Origin: Priapulus caudatus
Taxonomy: Eukaryota > Priapulida > Priapulimorpha > Priapulimorphida > Priapulidae
NCBI RefSeq assembly: GCF_000485595.1
Contig: NW_014577151.1
Location: 46,150-77,959, forward strand
Length of the DNA stretch: 31,810 bases
Direction: 5' to 3'
In this document: in pieces, positions 20,225 to 31,633 of the stretch
Position numbering within the stretch: position 1 is the first letter of the stretch
Layout of the letters: every line of letters starts with the position of its first letter
The notes under the pieces: model-generated
Databases searched by the model: none
What the model was told of the DNA's origin: nothing
Seen by the model: the letters and a program-made list of their open reading frames with translations, nothing else
Position numbers and translations under genes: made by a program

Positions 20225-23200
20225 TTATTTTACTTTCTTTGCTTTCTTTGTTACCTTCTTTCCTGCTTGGACACCATTCTGGAAAAGGTAACCGATAACG
20301 CAATTACAGCAAGGGATGTGGGAGAGATAAATATTCAAAACCAACGCTGCAATAAAGTAGCAAAAACATGCCAAAAACAAATTGATATAACACAACATAA
20401 AAGTACATCACAATATTATATGGAACGTGACTATTGAAGCTAACGGTACTTTTAAGGCCCTATCAACAATTATTATCAATATCAAAGTGCAGTATCAAAA
20501 CAATTATACTGACTACCAATTACTATATAATATCAATAGGAGAACGCATTGTCATACCACTACTCATAACGTGCAAGTACTTTTTTTATTACCTTTGCCT
20601 CTTTCTCTTTCTTCGCTCCAACTGTTTCAACCTGTTATAGCATAATGATTGTTAGCGTTTCATAACACGTGAATACATTTTCAGTAAAATAGTTGCCATA
20701 CATTATGTTATATTATATTATATTATATGGAAAATGGAAAATACTCAGTTTTGTAAATTTATGCATATTTATCTGTGCAATCACTTTTCGGAAAAGTAAA
20801 ATAGAATAGAAATATATACCTATATAAATATATAGATATAGTTATATACCTTAGTAGCAGCCTTTGGTCTTCCTTTTCCTTTTCTGGGTGTAGAAATAAA
20901 GAGGGATAATTAGCATATTACTAAACACTAGAACACATCATGACATTCCACAAGAATAATTCAATATTCATGTATCAATATTCATGTATTCAATATTCAT
21001 GTATCAATATTCATGTATCAATATTCATGTATCAATATTCATGTATTCAATATTCATGTATCAATCTTCAGTAACAGTTCAGTATAACATCTATGCAATA
21101 ATGTATGAAACTCACTTCACGATGGGTTTCACTTCCTCTTCCTCTGACTCTTCCTCCTCTTCCTCATCCTCAGCTGTGGCCTGTATATAAATCCGTCCAT
21201 AAACTAATGAGCAATTGTATACGTATATCCTTCACTCTCAACAATATGAAGATAAACAACATATTAAAGACTTACCCGATGGTACTGCTTGTATGCAATC
21301 TGTATCTCATTAATAACATTAATAATCCTACATGATACTATGAGTGGTTACTGTTATTCGATTAACAGCGATAAGTGATTAGGCAAAATTAGGTAGTCCA
21401 ACCTGTATTACAGATGTCTGCTATGCTACCAAGACAATTTGAAGAATTTTCTTGGTATGTAAAAACATAATTAATCGATTATAATGCAAGCAAGCACTGT
21501 ACCGACTCATCTTCATCACCATCCTCCATCTCTTCATCCTCATCCTCATCATCATCATCTTCCTCCCCATTCTCTTCATCCTTTAAAAAAAAGCAAAATA
21601 AAAACGAGTCTGTACCACGTGCACACTGTTAATGTTATATTAGGCCACTCATGCCATATTATATGACCAAAAATAATCTGAAATGAACACTATCGAGGCT
21701 TACCTCGTTTTCGACCGTCACCTGATTATCTCCTCCTTCCAGTTTGACAACCTTACAAGCAACAAACACAATACATCAAACATCAGACAAGTAGAAACAA
21801 ACTACAATAAACCTGTCCAGTGGAAAGTTCCGGCGAACAATCAGTTGTTCTCGTGATTTCAGTTTTAGGTTACCCGGTGTAGTGATGATTTTTGGGCAAC
21901 AATCTTAACGTTGTAATCAATTGTCCTCATCATTGCATTAAACCAACTAACTTGAGATAATATTCAGTACTTGCCATATCACTATTAGTTACTACTACGG
22001 GCTGCAAGAGTTGATTGCAGAGAGCAAATTGCTATCAAATGGTGTAAGCTGCATCGTGTGGTAAATCGTGTGTGCGATGGTTTATGGTCGGTCTTCTGAT
22101 ATATGGCAATGCTAGCGGTTACGTAACCAGATAACCTATGCACGATCGTCGTCGTGGCTACGCGGCATACCTTCCTCTTGCTCCCCGGTGGCGTCTTGGC
22201 AGCTTTTCGCTTCTTGCTCAGCTTGTATTTACTGGGCGACTCCGCTTCCTCTTCCATAACAAACTCGTCCATCATTGAATCGTCCATGCGGTCCTCGTAC
22301 GGAACCTCTGAAGTTGGCGCGGAAACACGAAAATAGCTGTCATCGATGTTCACGGCAAGAAAAACTTTGCGCGGCCTACGCACTTGTGTCAGTCGCGAGA
22401 AGCGCACAAACATTCGTTCTACACTAAGGTGATCACGTTTACCGTCAAAGTTAACAGCCACCACGTACATAAACGTTTTAATCTCCGGTTGTATGAGTAT
22501 GCGTACCGACTATGTGAGCACCGGAGATGTGAACTGGACCATTTCCTTCAACCAGCTTGAAAGTCGTCGGTGCATGGAATCCCACGTCGATTGTACACTA
22601 GTTGAATGGATTTACAGAAACGTGAGTCAGGTAGGTGCATATATGCACGAAGATGTTCACTGGAATATAAACTATGAATTCTATTCTATAAATTTACCAA
22701 CTCTAAACGGCTATCGCAAGTTGCGTTAGGTGGCTAAAACATGGACAAAACCATCGCCGCGAAGCAATTTGTGGCAATTAAAATCGAGACCGATCAGATT
22801 AGCAAATGTTGGGGAACACTTACTTGGTCACACTGCCCAAGCGTCAGGCTGGCAATGATCTGCGTGATCTTCTTGCCATGAAAATCTTTGGTTTCCACGG
22901 CGATCACATTGCGCTGAGCCGCGACGGCTCCAACTCCTAGCACAACCTGGTTAAAGATTGCACAGAGGTTAACGAGGCCAGCTAGGATCTTTCCCTTTAT
23001 TAGCTCCAACTAGGTATCACAGTAAAGCACATTATTGCGGGTCCTGCTGCACCGCGAGTGAGAAAAAGCTTCCCTTTCAACAGGCGAAATTCACACCAAG
23101 ATTATTATTTTAATGGGAAAATTATATACCATTTGAAAGCTGAATGTATAAACTCTTGATTTATGATATTTTCATTAAAATATACCATTCACTGAATTTC

Positions 23201-26200
23201 ACTCAGAGATATTAGACCCTGAACACTCTGCTAGCTGGGCATTTATTACGTCTTTCGCCAGCCATTGTGAAAAGCCATCGTTGCAAGGGGATAGCTCTAG
23301 TCCCAGACGCTTTTACACCGATGTATTAGTCATTTAGAAAACATAACAGTCACACAGAGCAGGTTTTTAGCTTTAATTTCATGTGAAATATGTTGGGGTA
23401 GGTAATGAAATATTCCTCTAAAATCACAGTTAAGAATTTTAATCGGTTAATTTTCATCGAAACGTCGGAACTATTTTTCATGATTTTCATATCAAAATGA
23501 AGAGAATTTAACGAAGAACCCGATAAGCAATGATCCAATATTCGCCGTGAGATGGCGTAGCAGTGCATAGCGGCTGAATTTAACGTATACGAATGAAGCA
23601 TCAAACCAGCGCGGTGCGGTTGCAACATGAGCGCAGCGATGAACGGGAACGACTGTGCCGGCAACTCAAGCGAGTCGAGCGTCGTTTTGTTTATGTGTTG
23701 CTAGCCGATCTAGACTACAGCAGCGTACAGCACTGTACTCACTGAGGTCTTTGAATTTAAACAATTTATGACGAAAAGACTGAATAGTTGTCTAAACTAG
23801 TAAACATGTATTTATTTCAACATTGATGTAATGAGAAATATGGAAATTACATGTAGAGGTCTACTGTGAAATGTTAGAGGGAAACAATGAGATGGTTAGG
23901 CCTATGCCTCATTTCAGATCAGAATTAAGCAGTGCCATATTTGTTCCATGTTCTTTATATTTCTATTTAGTTTTTTTACATCCATTGTAGCCGATTCAAT
24001 ATAATAGTATGTAACGTTTTAAGTCTATGGGTAAGTCGAGTGATGAATGGCATGTATTTTTAAAGTACTTGTTTGTTAAAAATGCACTTGCGCAGCAGTT
24101 TAGAGCCATGTTTGGATACAGTTTAAAAAATTAGTCTATACATTTGTCATGGTCCATATTCACAGAGTCCTTTAAACTTTATACCTATTGCTTGGTCTCC
24201 AAAGATTACTTCTGTGTACCGTACGGTTTTGAATTTATGTGGCTTTGAAAATGCATTGAGAACTTGCGCGCAACTAGTAAAAATGTGCATTGTTACACAT
24301 GACAAGAGGTGAAGGGTTTTCAAAAAATCATAAAAACAATAAAAATTCTGCACAACCTGAAAAAAATAGCGTTGTATGCCATAGGTAGTTTAAGATAACA
24401 CCAGTTCAATGTCACTGAAGGGTGCATTTCTGAGATATGACTGTGCAAATATGACTGATTATCACTTATGCGTTAATTTAAACAAAATCGACCCTTTCCC
24501 ATTATTTTTAAATAAGCATATCTCTAAAAGTATACATTCAAATTTGACAAATAAGGTATCAAAATGTTTCTTTTCGTGAGCTTTATATTAAAATCCACAA
24601 AGTTTAGAAATTTCGTGCACTTTAAAAATATCACTGGGATACCTACTCCAACTTGAACATGTATATGTATACCCATGATTCATATATCAGGGTTCTCCAA
24701 GAGCACTTATAGCCTGGCGGCCCACCAGGCTATCGTCGAGCCCCGCTATCCTAAAATGCACCCGCCACTCTAAATATTATAGCCGCCATGCTAAATATCA
24801 TAGCCCCCGGACCCCCCTAGCACGCAAACCGCTCTCGGCGATTTGCAACTAGGACCGTAAAGGCAGCACCCGCCATGCTATAATAAAAAAGCTTGGAGAA
24901 CCCTGTATATATATATATATATATATGGCTCAACATATAGTTGGTTAAAATGATAAACCTATGTAAACTCAGCCACAATTAATTAAATCACTTAGACACA
25001 ATCATTATCAATGTTTAAAAGACAACAATACTGAAATACATTAATATTTCAATTGGCAGCATATGAAACCTGCCCGTTCAAGCAGCAACCTATTACAGAC
25101 AAACCTGCTTTGCGAACAGTGAATGTTTCAAGAAGTCTTCATCATCTTCCTCGTCCTCTTTCGAATCTTTCCCATTCGTCTCCTCGTCCTCTGGTAAATT
25201 CTCCTCATCCCAGTGCACCGACTTGTTTGCCTCAGTCAGCTGGCACCCTATAAAAAAAACGTACCATCTTTTTCTCTGGCAGAAAGCAACTGAGCTATCT
25301 ACCTGGAGTGATTGACAGCAGAGAGGTATTGTTGTATAGAGCTATATAGAGCGTCACGAATCACGATAGCAATTAACCTTTATAATGAAGTGCTGCAAAG
25401 TCGATAACTTAATTGCTTTGCCTGCGTGAAAAACACTTGAATGACTTGAGTCTAGCTTGGCCGACTCGGCAGCCGTAATATCAAAAGGGGCGTGGTTATA
25501 TTTCGCTCAGGTGGAAGGTCAATGCCACAAGTCTGCTCTGACAAGTATGTTCTGACAATTCTTGCTCAGTCTGGGGCATGGTGAGATAGGAAAAGATAGC
25601 TTTGCCTCTGTGTTACGGCAGCAGGAGTCCTGCTAAAATTAGAGAGAAGGCCTAAACTACACATATCTATTAGTATTACTACACGGTGACGGTGAACGTG
25701 AATAATAAATGTCATGTGTTAATTTTTTCATGGTTGAGATACCTCTAATACTGTATCACTCGTTGGCTCTGCCACGTGTGGTAGCACAGGCACTTGAAGC
25801 GTTTCAATAAAATATAATGCTAACTAAATACTAACTAAATTGCTTTCGCGGCGCGACTGTTGCACGCTTACACTAATATATATAGTGTAATATATGTAGT
25901 GTGGTGTAAATTACACCACTAATGGCACTATATATATTAGTAATATTATTAGTGTAAGCGTGCAACACTGGCCCGCCAACAGTCGCGCCGCGAAAGCAAT
26001 GCCAATGGCACCGGCAGCGTATATGGTTGGACGAAGGATTTGGACGGTGAAAGAGAGTATAGAAACATTAAGAATTTGGTAGTAAATAGATTTCGTATTT
26101 AGTTAGCATTATATTTTATTGAAACGCTTCAAGTGCCTGAGGCTGTGTGTGGTAGGTGGCCCTGTGCCGTGGTACTGGTAGAGCCAACAAACGAGTACGT

Positions 26201-26360
26201 GCTGCAGAGATAAGCTGAACGAGGTGTGACTGTGACGCTGTATGCAAGCAGAAATACACAATACTACAACACGACATGAATTAGTTAACAAGTAATTTTT
26301 CTAAAATTGTTTTTAATGTCTAAACTTGCCCCAAAAATAGTCCTTTGTCCACGCTGACAT
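20225..26360 (-). CDS. Nucleoplasmin/nucleophosmin-family histone chaperone, 11 coding exons, complete
   Basis: Pentameric nuclear histone chaperone of the nucleoplasmin family. Exons in transcript order: 26360-26330, 25247-25105, 22946-22824, 22597-22507, 22307-22171, 21751-21704, 21580-21503, 21180-21116, 20883-20850, 20631-20593, 20278-20225 (TAA). Phases match at every junction, giving about 280 residues. The core spans residues 1 to about 130: DYFWGCQLTEANKSVHW, then a long acidic loop (about residues 24-50), SLFAKQVVLGVGA, NVIAVETKDFHGKKI, and FKLVEGNGPVHISGAH, the family's GSGPVHISGQH motif. A bipartite nuclear signal follows (KKRKAAK...SKRK, end of exon 5). Exons 7 and 8 encode two acidic tracts. 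The tail is Lys-rich with a GRPK AT-hook-like motif in exon 9 and ends KKAKKVK. The three-helix C-terminal domain of vertebrate NPM1 is not seen. Intron 1 uses a GC donor (GCAAGT). Intron 1 and intron 2 hold MITE insertions. Family assignment is firm; the NPM1, NPM2/3 or NLP orthology is not. Confidence 0.93.
20961..21066. repeat. Minisatellite, 15-16 bp unit
   Basis: About seven copies of TCAATATTCATGTA(T) in the intron between coding exons 8 and 9 of the nucleoplasmin-family gene. Confidence 0.9.
24688..24905. mobile_element. Non-autonomous hAT-like element (CAGGGTTCTCCAAG termini) in intron 2 of the nucleoplasmin-family gene
   Basis: About 218 bp with a perfect 14-bp terminal inverted repeat: CAGGGTTCTCCAAG at 24688-24701 and CTTGGAGAACCCTG at 24892-24905. 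The flanks are AT-rich (TCATATAT / TATATATA), compatible with an imperfect 8-bp target duplication. The interior holds repeated GCCCGCCA/GCCACC-type motifs and no ORF. CAGGG-type ends are typical of hAT MITEs. Confidence 0.7.
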
Positions 26361-26428
26361 GGCTGCGAATTGGAATGTTGAAAAGAAGAACTGGACTCCG
26401 TCGCTGCTCCAAACACAAGTGACACTAT
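24926..26428. repeat. Segmental duplicate of 2937-5393 (right copy, within the intact gene)
   Basis: This is the counterpart of the left copy. It includes exons 1 and 2 and intron 1 of the intact nucleoplasmin-family gene plus the MITE at 25785-26147. The left limit follows a (TA)n run directly next to the hAT-like element. Confidence 0.85.
25785..26147. mobile_element. Foldback MITE with 8-bp target duplication (hAT-like) in intron 1 of the nucleoplasmin-family gene
   Basis: The element has long inverted arms: the segment after CACAG (GCACTTGAAGCGTTTCAATA) returns inverted before the terminal CTGTG. It is flanked by identical 8-bp TGTGGTAG at 25777-25784 and 26148-26155. The paralogous segment at about 5100-5115 holds one copy of the target and no element, so this is a filled/empty pair. 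Inside lies a second inverted repeat (about 25850-25900 against 25955-26000, both with a CGCGGCGCGACTGTTG-type arm). There is no coding capacity. The 8-bp duplication and CA...TG ends suggest hAT; the superfamily is inference. Confidence 0.8.
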
Positions 26429-26765
26429 TCTCAACCACGTGGGTGTTTAAATACGGCGCTTGTGCACGTGGTTAGTAACCCTAAAACCGGAAATATTCTA
26501 ATTATTGTAAGTCATTGTCTTTCGGTTTTAACTCAGTACGTTGCTTCAAACAACTAATATGCTTAAATTTTTGGCCTTATAAAATACACTTCATGATAAC
26601 ATTTTGTCTTATTTTAAATATGTGGCATAGTCACCCATTCTAAGTGTATCAGTGTATGGCTTCCGGCTTTACAGTTACCCGGTGATATCTCGAAAATTCT
26701 CGCGTGAGTCGGCCATCACTATCCTCGCGTGCATTGTTAGTGTTGTACAAGTAATCGGCAGGAAA
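26361..26765. promoter_or_regulatory. Shared divergent promoter region between the nucleoplasmin-family gene and CCT7
   Basis: About 405 bp separate the two start codons, which point away from each other. Two perfect CACGTG E-boxes lie at 26436-26441 and 26465-26470, with a TTTAAATA element between them, 75-110 bp upstream of the nucleoplasmin ATG. No strong TATA box is seen on the CCT7 side. CACGTG is the classical Myc/Max or USF site; that these boxes are used here is inference. The homologous partial copy of the nucleoplasmin gene stops matching at about 26428, just before the E-boxes. Confidence 0.55.
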
Positions 26766-29700
26766 ATGATGGTTTGTATGAATGTTTCAGTCATGTCAAA
26801 TCTTAAGAAATGGCTAAATCACCTTATCATACTGCTGCCATATTGTTTACACATAATCACCGTATCGGTCGTTAGTGTTACAAGTTATAATACACGTTAA
26901 CAAGTTGGGCGTTGATCATGGTTTGCGCTCTGGTGCTGCAAATGCATGACTCATTCATTAATTCAAAGTTACATGGCTAGTAGTAGTAGTAGTAGTAATA
27001 ATACCAGTACAGTAGATAGCTATAGTACCTAGTAGTTGATCTGGTACGTTGAAAGGACAGTAATCTGCGTGTACACGCGTGAAAAAGTATACCAGTTTAT
27101 ATACACATGTGCCATGCTGCGTCACCCCAGTGGCACTGCACGGGCACTGGCTCAATTTGGCAAATAACAAATTATCGATGTTACGGCAATTCGTTGTCGA
27201 GCTATGTCTTTTGGAAACAGCTTATCACACCAATTATGGGATAGAGCGGCTTTTCGGCATTTTCTGCATGCTAGACAGATCCATGGATTGATTCGGGCGC
27301 ACGTGTCTATTTACTACTGTGCTGTTTCCACATTTTTACTGTAGCAACCACAGATCATTCTCCTCAAGGAGGGAACGGACCAGTCACAAGGCAAACCACA
27401 GCTCATTTCGAACATCAATGCCTGCCAGATTATCTCTGAAGCAGTGCGCACGACACTGGGACCTCGTGGAATGGACAAATTAATTGTAGCTGATAATGGT
27501 GTGTATATAATAAGTTCATGGTTTGAAATTAACGATAGTCCGTTAGTCTGAAACTACCAGATTTACTCACAGATGAGTAGATTGCAGTAACAACTCGGTC
27601 AACTGGTCCAGTGGACTACCTGACTGTCAGCGTCAACTTAACTTGGCACTCAGTTTTCGACCAACATGGACGAATAAACCTGTAAATGAAATTATTTTTC
27701 TTTACTGCCACTTGCCATAACTTTATTTTAAATAAATTAACCCACCGTGTATCAAATATACTTAAAACTAGCATTTGTTATCATGCATGATGATCAGCGA
27801 CATGGATGCAGCCATGTTTGGTTCTCGTGCTGTGATGTAGGTGGACTCCACTCGTTTTGGCATTACTCACGGCATACCAAAATTCTGAACTACCAGAATT
27901 GCTCACGGACCACCAGATTACAAAATCTAGTAATCCGTGTGACTACTACACAAAGAAGGTTAATTGTGCACCCTCCTCTTAGGTTTATTGTAAGTCAGAA
28001 CAGAGAGGTGTTTGTCAAGAATAAATATGGTGAACTTTCCTTGGAAGAATACCTATTCACAAATTAATTTGGTATGAGTTTCATTGAGTTTTTATTTTAC
28101 AAAGGGAAAACCACAATCTCAAATGACGGAGCGACCATTTTGAAAGAACTTGACATTGTGCATCCGGCTGCAAAGACATTGGTTGATATTGCCAAATCAC
28201 AGGATGCTGAGGTTTGTGATAAACACTCATATATAGCAGTAGTATCCAGCATGCAGTTATAATCCCATGCTTATTGTAGAATTGTGTTCTCGATTTATAA
28301 CTACATGCAAAAGTGAATGTGTGGTTTTTGTTTTTTGATGCCCGTATCTAAGGAGATTTATTGATTCGCTTCCAGGAAAAAAAAACATTTCTTCGAGCGT
28401 GTGCTACATCCGAATTTTAACTGTATTTTGAGGCAAAAATAATAGGAAAATTTTAACGTGTTCATTTTTCTAAATGTCGCTAAAGTGTAGTTGTCTGTGC
28501 GACAGGTTGGTGATGGCACAACATCTGTCGTGTTGCTAGCTGCTGAGTTTCTGAAGCAAGCAAAGCCATTCGTGGAGGACAACGTACATCCACAGATCAT
28601 TGTGAAGAGCTACCGCAAGGCAGCTAACATGGTAAGCAACGCTGTAACAAATAGTCGCCCATTGTCGGTCTGTCTAATTGAAAATCTCATTGCAATATAT
28701 TGAAATAGTGAATTTCATGTTGTTTAATAATGCCTTGATGATAACGTAACCACTGCAGCAAGAGTTTACAGGTAAAAACATGATTGTAGTGAAAAACCCA
28801 AAAGAATAGTCTTTATGTTTTTATATCAACAAGTGTTTTTAGTTCTTGTTGTTTTCTTCAAGAAAATTGCAAACTAATCTAAAAGTTCTCACACAATATT
28901 CAATATAATAACATGCCATCGTATCTCTATCAATGTATTACGGTATATCGTGAACACGGGAAATATGAGCCTAAGATTGCAAAAATGTGCCGCTGACATT
29001 GTTATGCATTGTCCGACTAATTTCAGGCTGTTTTGAAAATCAAAGAACTTGCTGTACCGGTGAAGAAAGATAACCTCGAGTGAGTATCCGAATCAACTTG
29101 CGTCATATCGTGTTACCTATATGCAGAGAATAAAGTAGGTCGGATACAGTAGTTGTAAAATATATCCAAGAGTAGATCTTCGAAAGTGTGACCATGGCAG
29201 TATTGGTGACGCATACTTATATGCAGAGAATAAAGTAGATCTGATACCGTAGTTGTGAATATATCAGAGCGTAGATCTCTCAATAGTGTGACACGGTGGG
29301 GGGTAGTATCGTCGACAGCTACTTATATGCAGAGAATAAAGTAGATCTGATACAGTAGTTGTAAATATATCCGAGCGTAGATCCTCGTTAGTGCTTCGAT
29401 TGCGCATTACGCACGCTTGTTTCACATGGAGTTTCTTATAAATGTAGATCTGATACAGTAGTTGTAACTATATCAGAGAGCGTAGATTGTCGACAGTGCG
29501 ACGGGGGGGCAGGGGGACTGACAGGGTGTTGGGGTGGGGACGTTCGATAGCTCGTCACACTCACGACTGTGACACTTACTTATATGTGGAGAATAAAGTA
29601 GATACGATACAGTAGCTGTATATATATATATCCGAGAGTAGATCATTGACGGTGCGACGTGCAGGAGGGCAGGGGATGTAGATCTGATACGGTAGCTGTA

Positions 29701-30048
29701 AATATATCCAAGCGTAGACCTTCGTAATCGCTTCGATGGCCGCGCGTGTTCGCAGGGAGTTTCGCGCGCTGCTGGAGAAATGCGCGGCGACGTCGCTTTG
29801 CTCTAAGCTCATTGCGAGGCAGAAGGGCTACTTCTCGAAGATGGTCGTCGACGCGGTGTTCAACATGGACGAGCTGCTGCCTCTCAACATGATCGGCATC
29901 AAGAAGGTGCAGGGTGGCGCCCTCGAGGTACGTCGATAACGGTAGCGACGCGTGCACGCGGATGCTGCATATACTATACGCGTCTTAGTTAAATATCATA
30001 ATATAACAGTGGTAGTAGTTACTAGTAGTAGCAGCAGCAGCCAGCAGC

Positions 30049-30080
<32 letters not shown>

Positions 30081-31633
30081 TGTTATTAAATATATTATTA
30101 TATATAATATTATATTGTATTAATTTTGTAATTTAATATTATAATTAATTACGGTGATGTGCGTATGTATATGCTGTGAGCATGCGATTTGTGCGTCAAC
30201 CGATTTTCAATCTCGTAGGAAACACGATTAGTCGATGGAGTCGCCTTTAAGAAGACCTTCTCGTACGCCGGATTTGAGATGCAGCCCAAGACGTACAAAG
30301 ATCCGAAGATCGCTATGCTCAACATTGAACTGGAGCTAAAGTCTGAGCGCGAGAACGCAGAGATCAGACTTGAGAATGTGGAGGTGCGTATGCGTGCGCG
30401 CACGGCACACTTGTATGTGTGGTGCGATGTTCGATTCATTTGTGAAGATGAGAAGAGAAAGTTTCTGCAGAATGTTCTGAGTTTTTTTTTCAGTTGCTGA
30501 GACTTTAACTTCTGTTCAAAATTGGAGTTCCAACAATGGTTAATTGCAACATACATAAATTCTTCGTAATGTTAAATATAGTAGTATTATGATTTCCCCT
30601 TAAGTTGTGACTATATTTTCAGCCCGGATGCTTATTTTGGGGTTTAATGTAAAGTAAATAATGACTGCAACACTGTGCAATGTCTATATTGAGTAGCCGT
30701 GTTTGACCTGACTTGTAGTTGCTCCCGGCTGGTTCTACTGATGTGCAATCCTTTTTGTCAATCCAAGCTTGACCGCTTGCTTGCGGTGCACAGAGTTTGA
30801 CCTGTGGCTTGTGGTGTATAGAGCTTGACCACTTGCGGTGTACAGAGTTTGACCTGTGGCTTGCTGTGTATAGAGCTTGACCTATGGCTTGCGGTGTACA
30901 GAGTTTGACCTGTGGCTTGCGGTGTACAGAGTTTGACCTGTGGCTTGCGGTGCACAGCGTTTGACCTGTGGCTTGCGGTGTACAGCGTTTGACCTGCGGC
31001 TTGCGTGTTGCAGGAATACCAGGCCGTAGTCGATGTCGAGTGGAACATTCTCTACGAGAAGCTGCAGAAGCTACACGACTGTGGAGCGAAGGTTGTGCTG
31101 TCCAAGCTACCCATAGGAGACGTCGCGACTCAGTTCTTCGCTGATCGGTGCGCATCTAAATGGTTTCGCAGGCTTCGCCGTAGAGATACTAATCCCGCGC
31201 GTTGCCCCCGCAATGAATCTGGCGGGAGTCTGCTGCTGCCTTTTTTGCAGTAGGGTTTCTGGAGGCGTCACTGAGTTGTGGGAATGTGCAATACATGATG
31301 CTGTCTTCGTTTGGGTTGTTACAGGGAGGTGTACTGTGCGGGCCGGGTGGTAGATGAGGGAAGCAGTTAGTAGTACTGATGTTGTTTTTGCTGTTTATTA
31401 CGGGGACATGTTTTGCGCGGGCCGGGTCATGGACGAGGGAAGCAGTAGTACTGATGTGGTTTTTACGTGTGCTATTACAGGGACATGTTTTGCGCGGGCC
31501 GGGTTGTGGACGAGGACATGAAGAGGACGCAGAAGGCCTGCGGCGGATCAATCATCTCCACGGTGCAGAACATCGACGAGTCCGTGCTTGGGACCTGCAG
31601 CAGCTTCGAGGAGATACAGATCGGGAAGGAACG
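26766..31633 (+). CDS. CCT7: T-complex protein 1 subunit eta (CCT7), multi-exon, 3' end outside window
   Basis: Cytosolic chaperonin TRiC/CCT eta subunit, an ATP-driven folding machine for actin, tubulin and other proteins. Exons: 26766-26771 (Met-Met only, inferred), 27345-27498, 28105-28211, 28506-28631, 29027-29079, 29756-29927, 30219-30383, 31014-31147, 31481-31633. All junctions are GT-AG and phases join without a break to give about 356 residues; the family is about 540, so the C-terminal third lies beyond the right edge. Group II chaperonin signatures seen: [11 protein letters not shown] (exon 2), SNDGATIL (exon 3), GDGTTSV (exon 4), [11 protein letters not shown] (exon 6), [15 protein letters not shown] (exon 7), [19 protein letters not shown] (exon 8) and DMFCAGRV (exon 9). 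Exon 1 was chosen because ATGATG is followed directly by a GTTTGT donor, giving [12 protein letters not shown], close to the vertebrate start MMPTPVILLKEG (from memory). Splicing looks intact. Introns 5, 7 and 8 and the last donor carry tandem repeats that touch splice sites. It is divergent from the nucleoplasmin gene. Confidence 0.96.
29117..29750. repeat. Degenerate tandem array in CCT7 intron 5
   Basis: Units of roughly 100 bp with the words TATATGCAGAGAATAAAGTA, GATCTGATACAGTAGTTGTA and TCCGAGCGTAGATC, about six copies. The last partial copy runs into the acceptor of the exon at 29756. Confidence 0.85.
30770..31013. repeat. 28-bp minisatellite ending at the acceptor of a CCT7 exon
   Basis: About eight copies of TTGACCTGTGGCTTGCGGTG TACAGAGT. 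The final degenerate copy supplies the real acceptor TTGCGTGTTGCAG at 31013. Each unit holds a TGTACAG, an acceptor-like word. Confidence 0.9.
31310..31525 (+). repeat. Three tandem copies of an acceptor plus exon start in CCT7
   Basis: Units of about 75-80 bp. The real exon start at 31481 (GGACATGTTTTGCGCGGGCC) is preceded by two copies at about 31325 and 31404. The first keeps a TTACAG acceptor; in the middle copy the acceptor reads ATTACG, so AG is lost. Confidence 0.85.

Noticed and set aside
21484-21666. His/Pro-rich plus-strand frame
   Set aside because: It is the antisense of the acidic exon of the nucleoplasmin-family gene.
27747-28067. 106-codon plus-strand frame within CCT7 intron 2
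   Set aside because: Intronic, no recognisable domain, and it would conflict with the CCT7 splicing supported by phase and homology.
29736-29939. ATG-initiated frame at the start of a CCT7 exon ([10 protein letters not shown]...)
   Set aside because: The ATG lies in the intron; the exon joins in phase to the preceding CCT7 exon through the CAG acceptor at 29755.
30619-31155. 178-codon minus-strand frame with repeated QVKLCTPQ-type words
   Set aside because: Antisense of the 28-bp minisatellite and of the CCT7 exon at 31014-31147.
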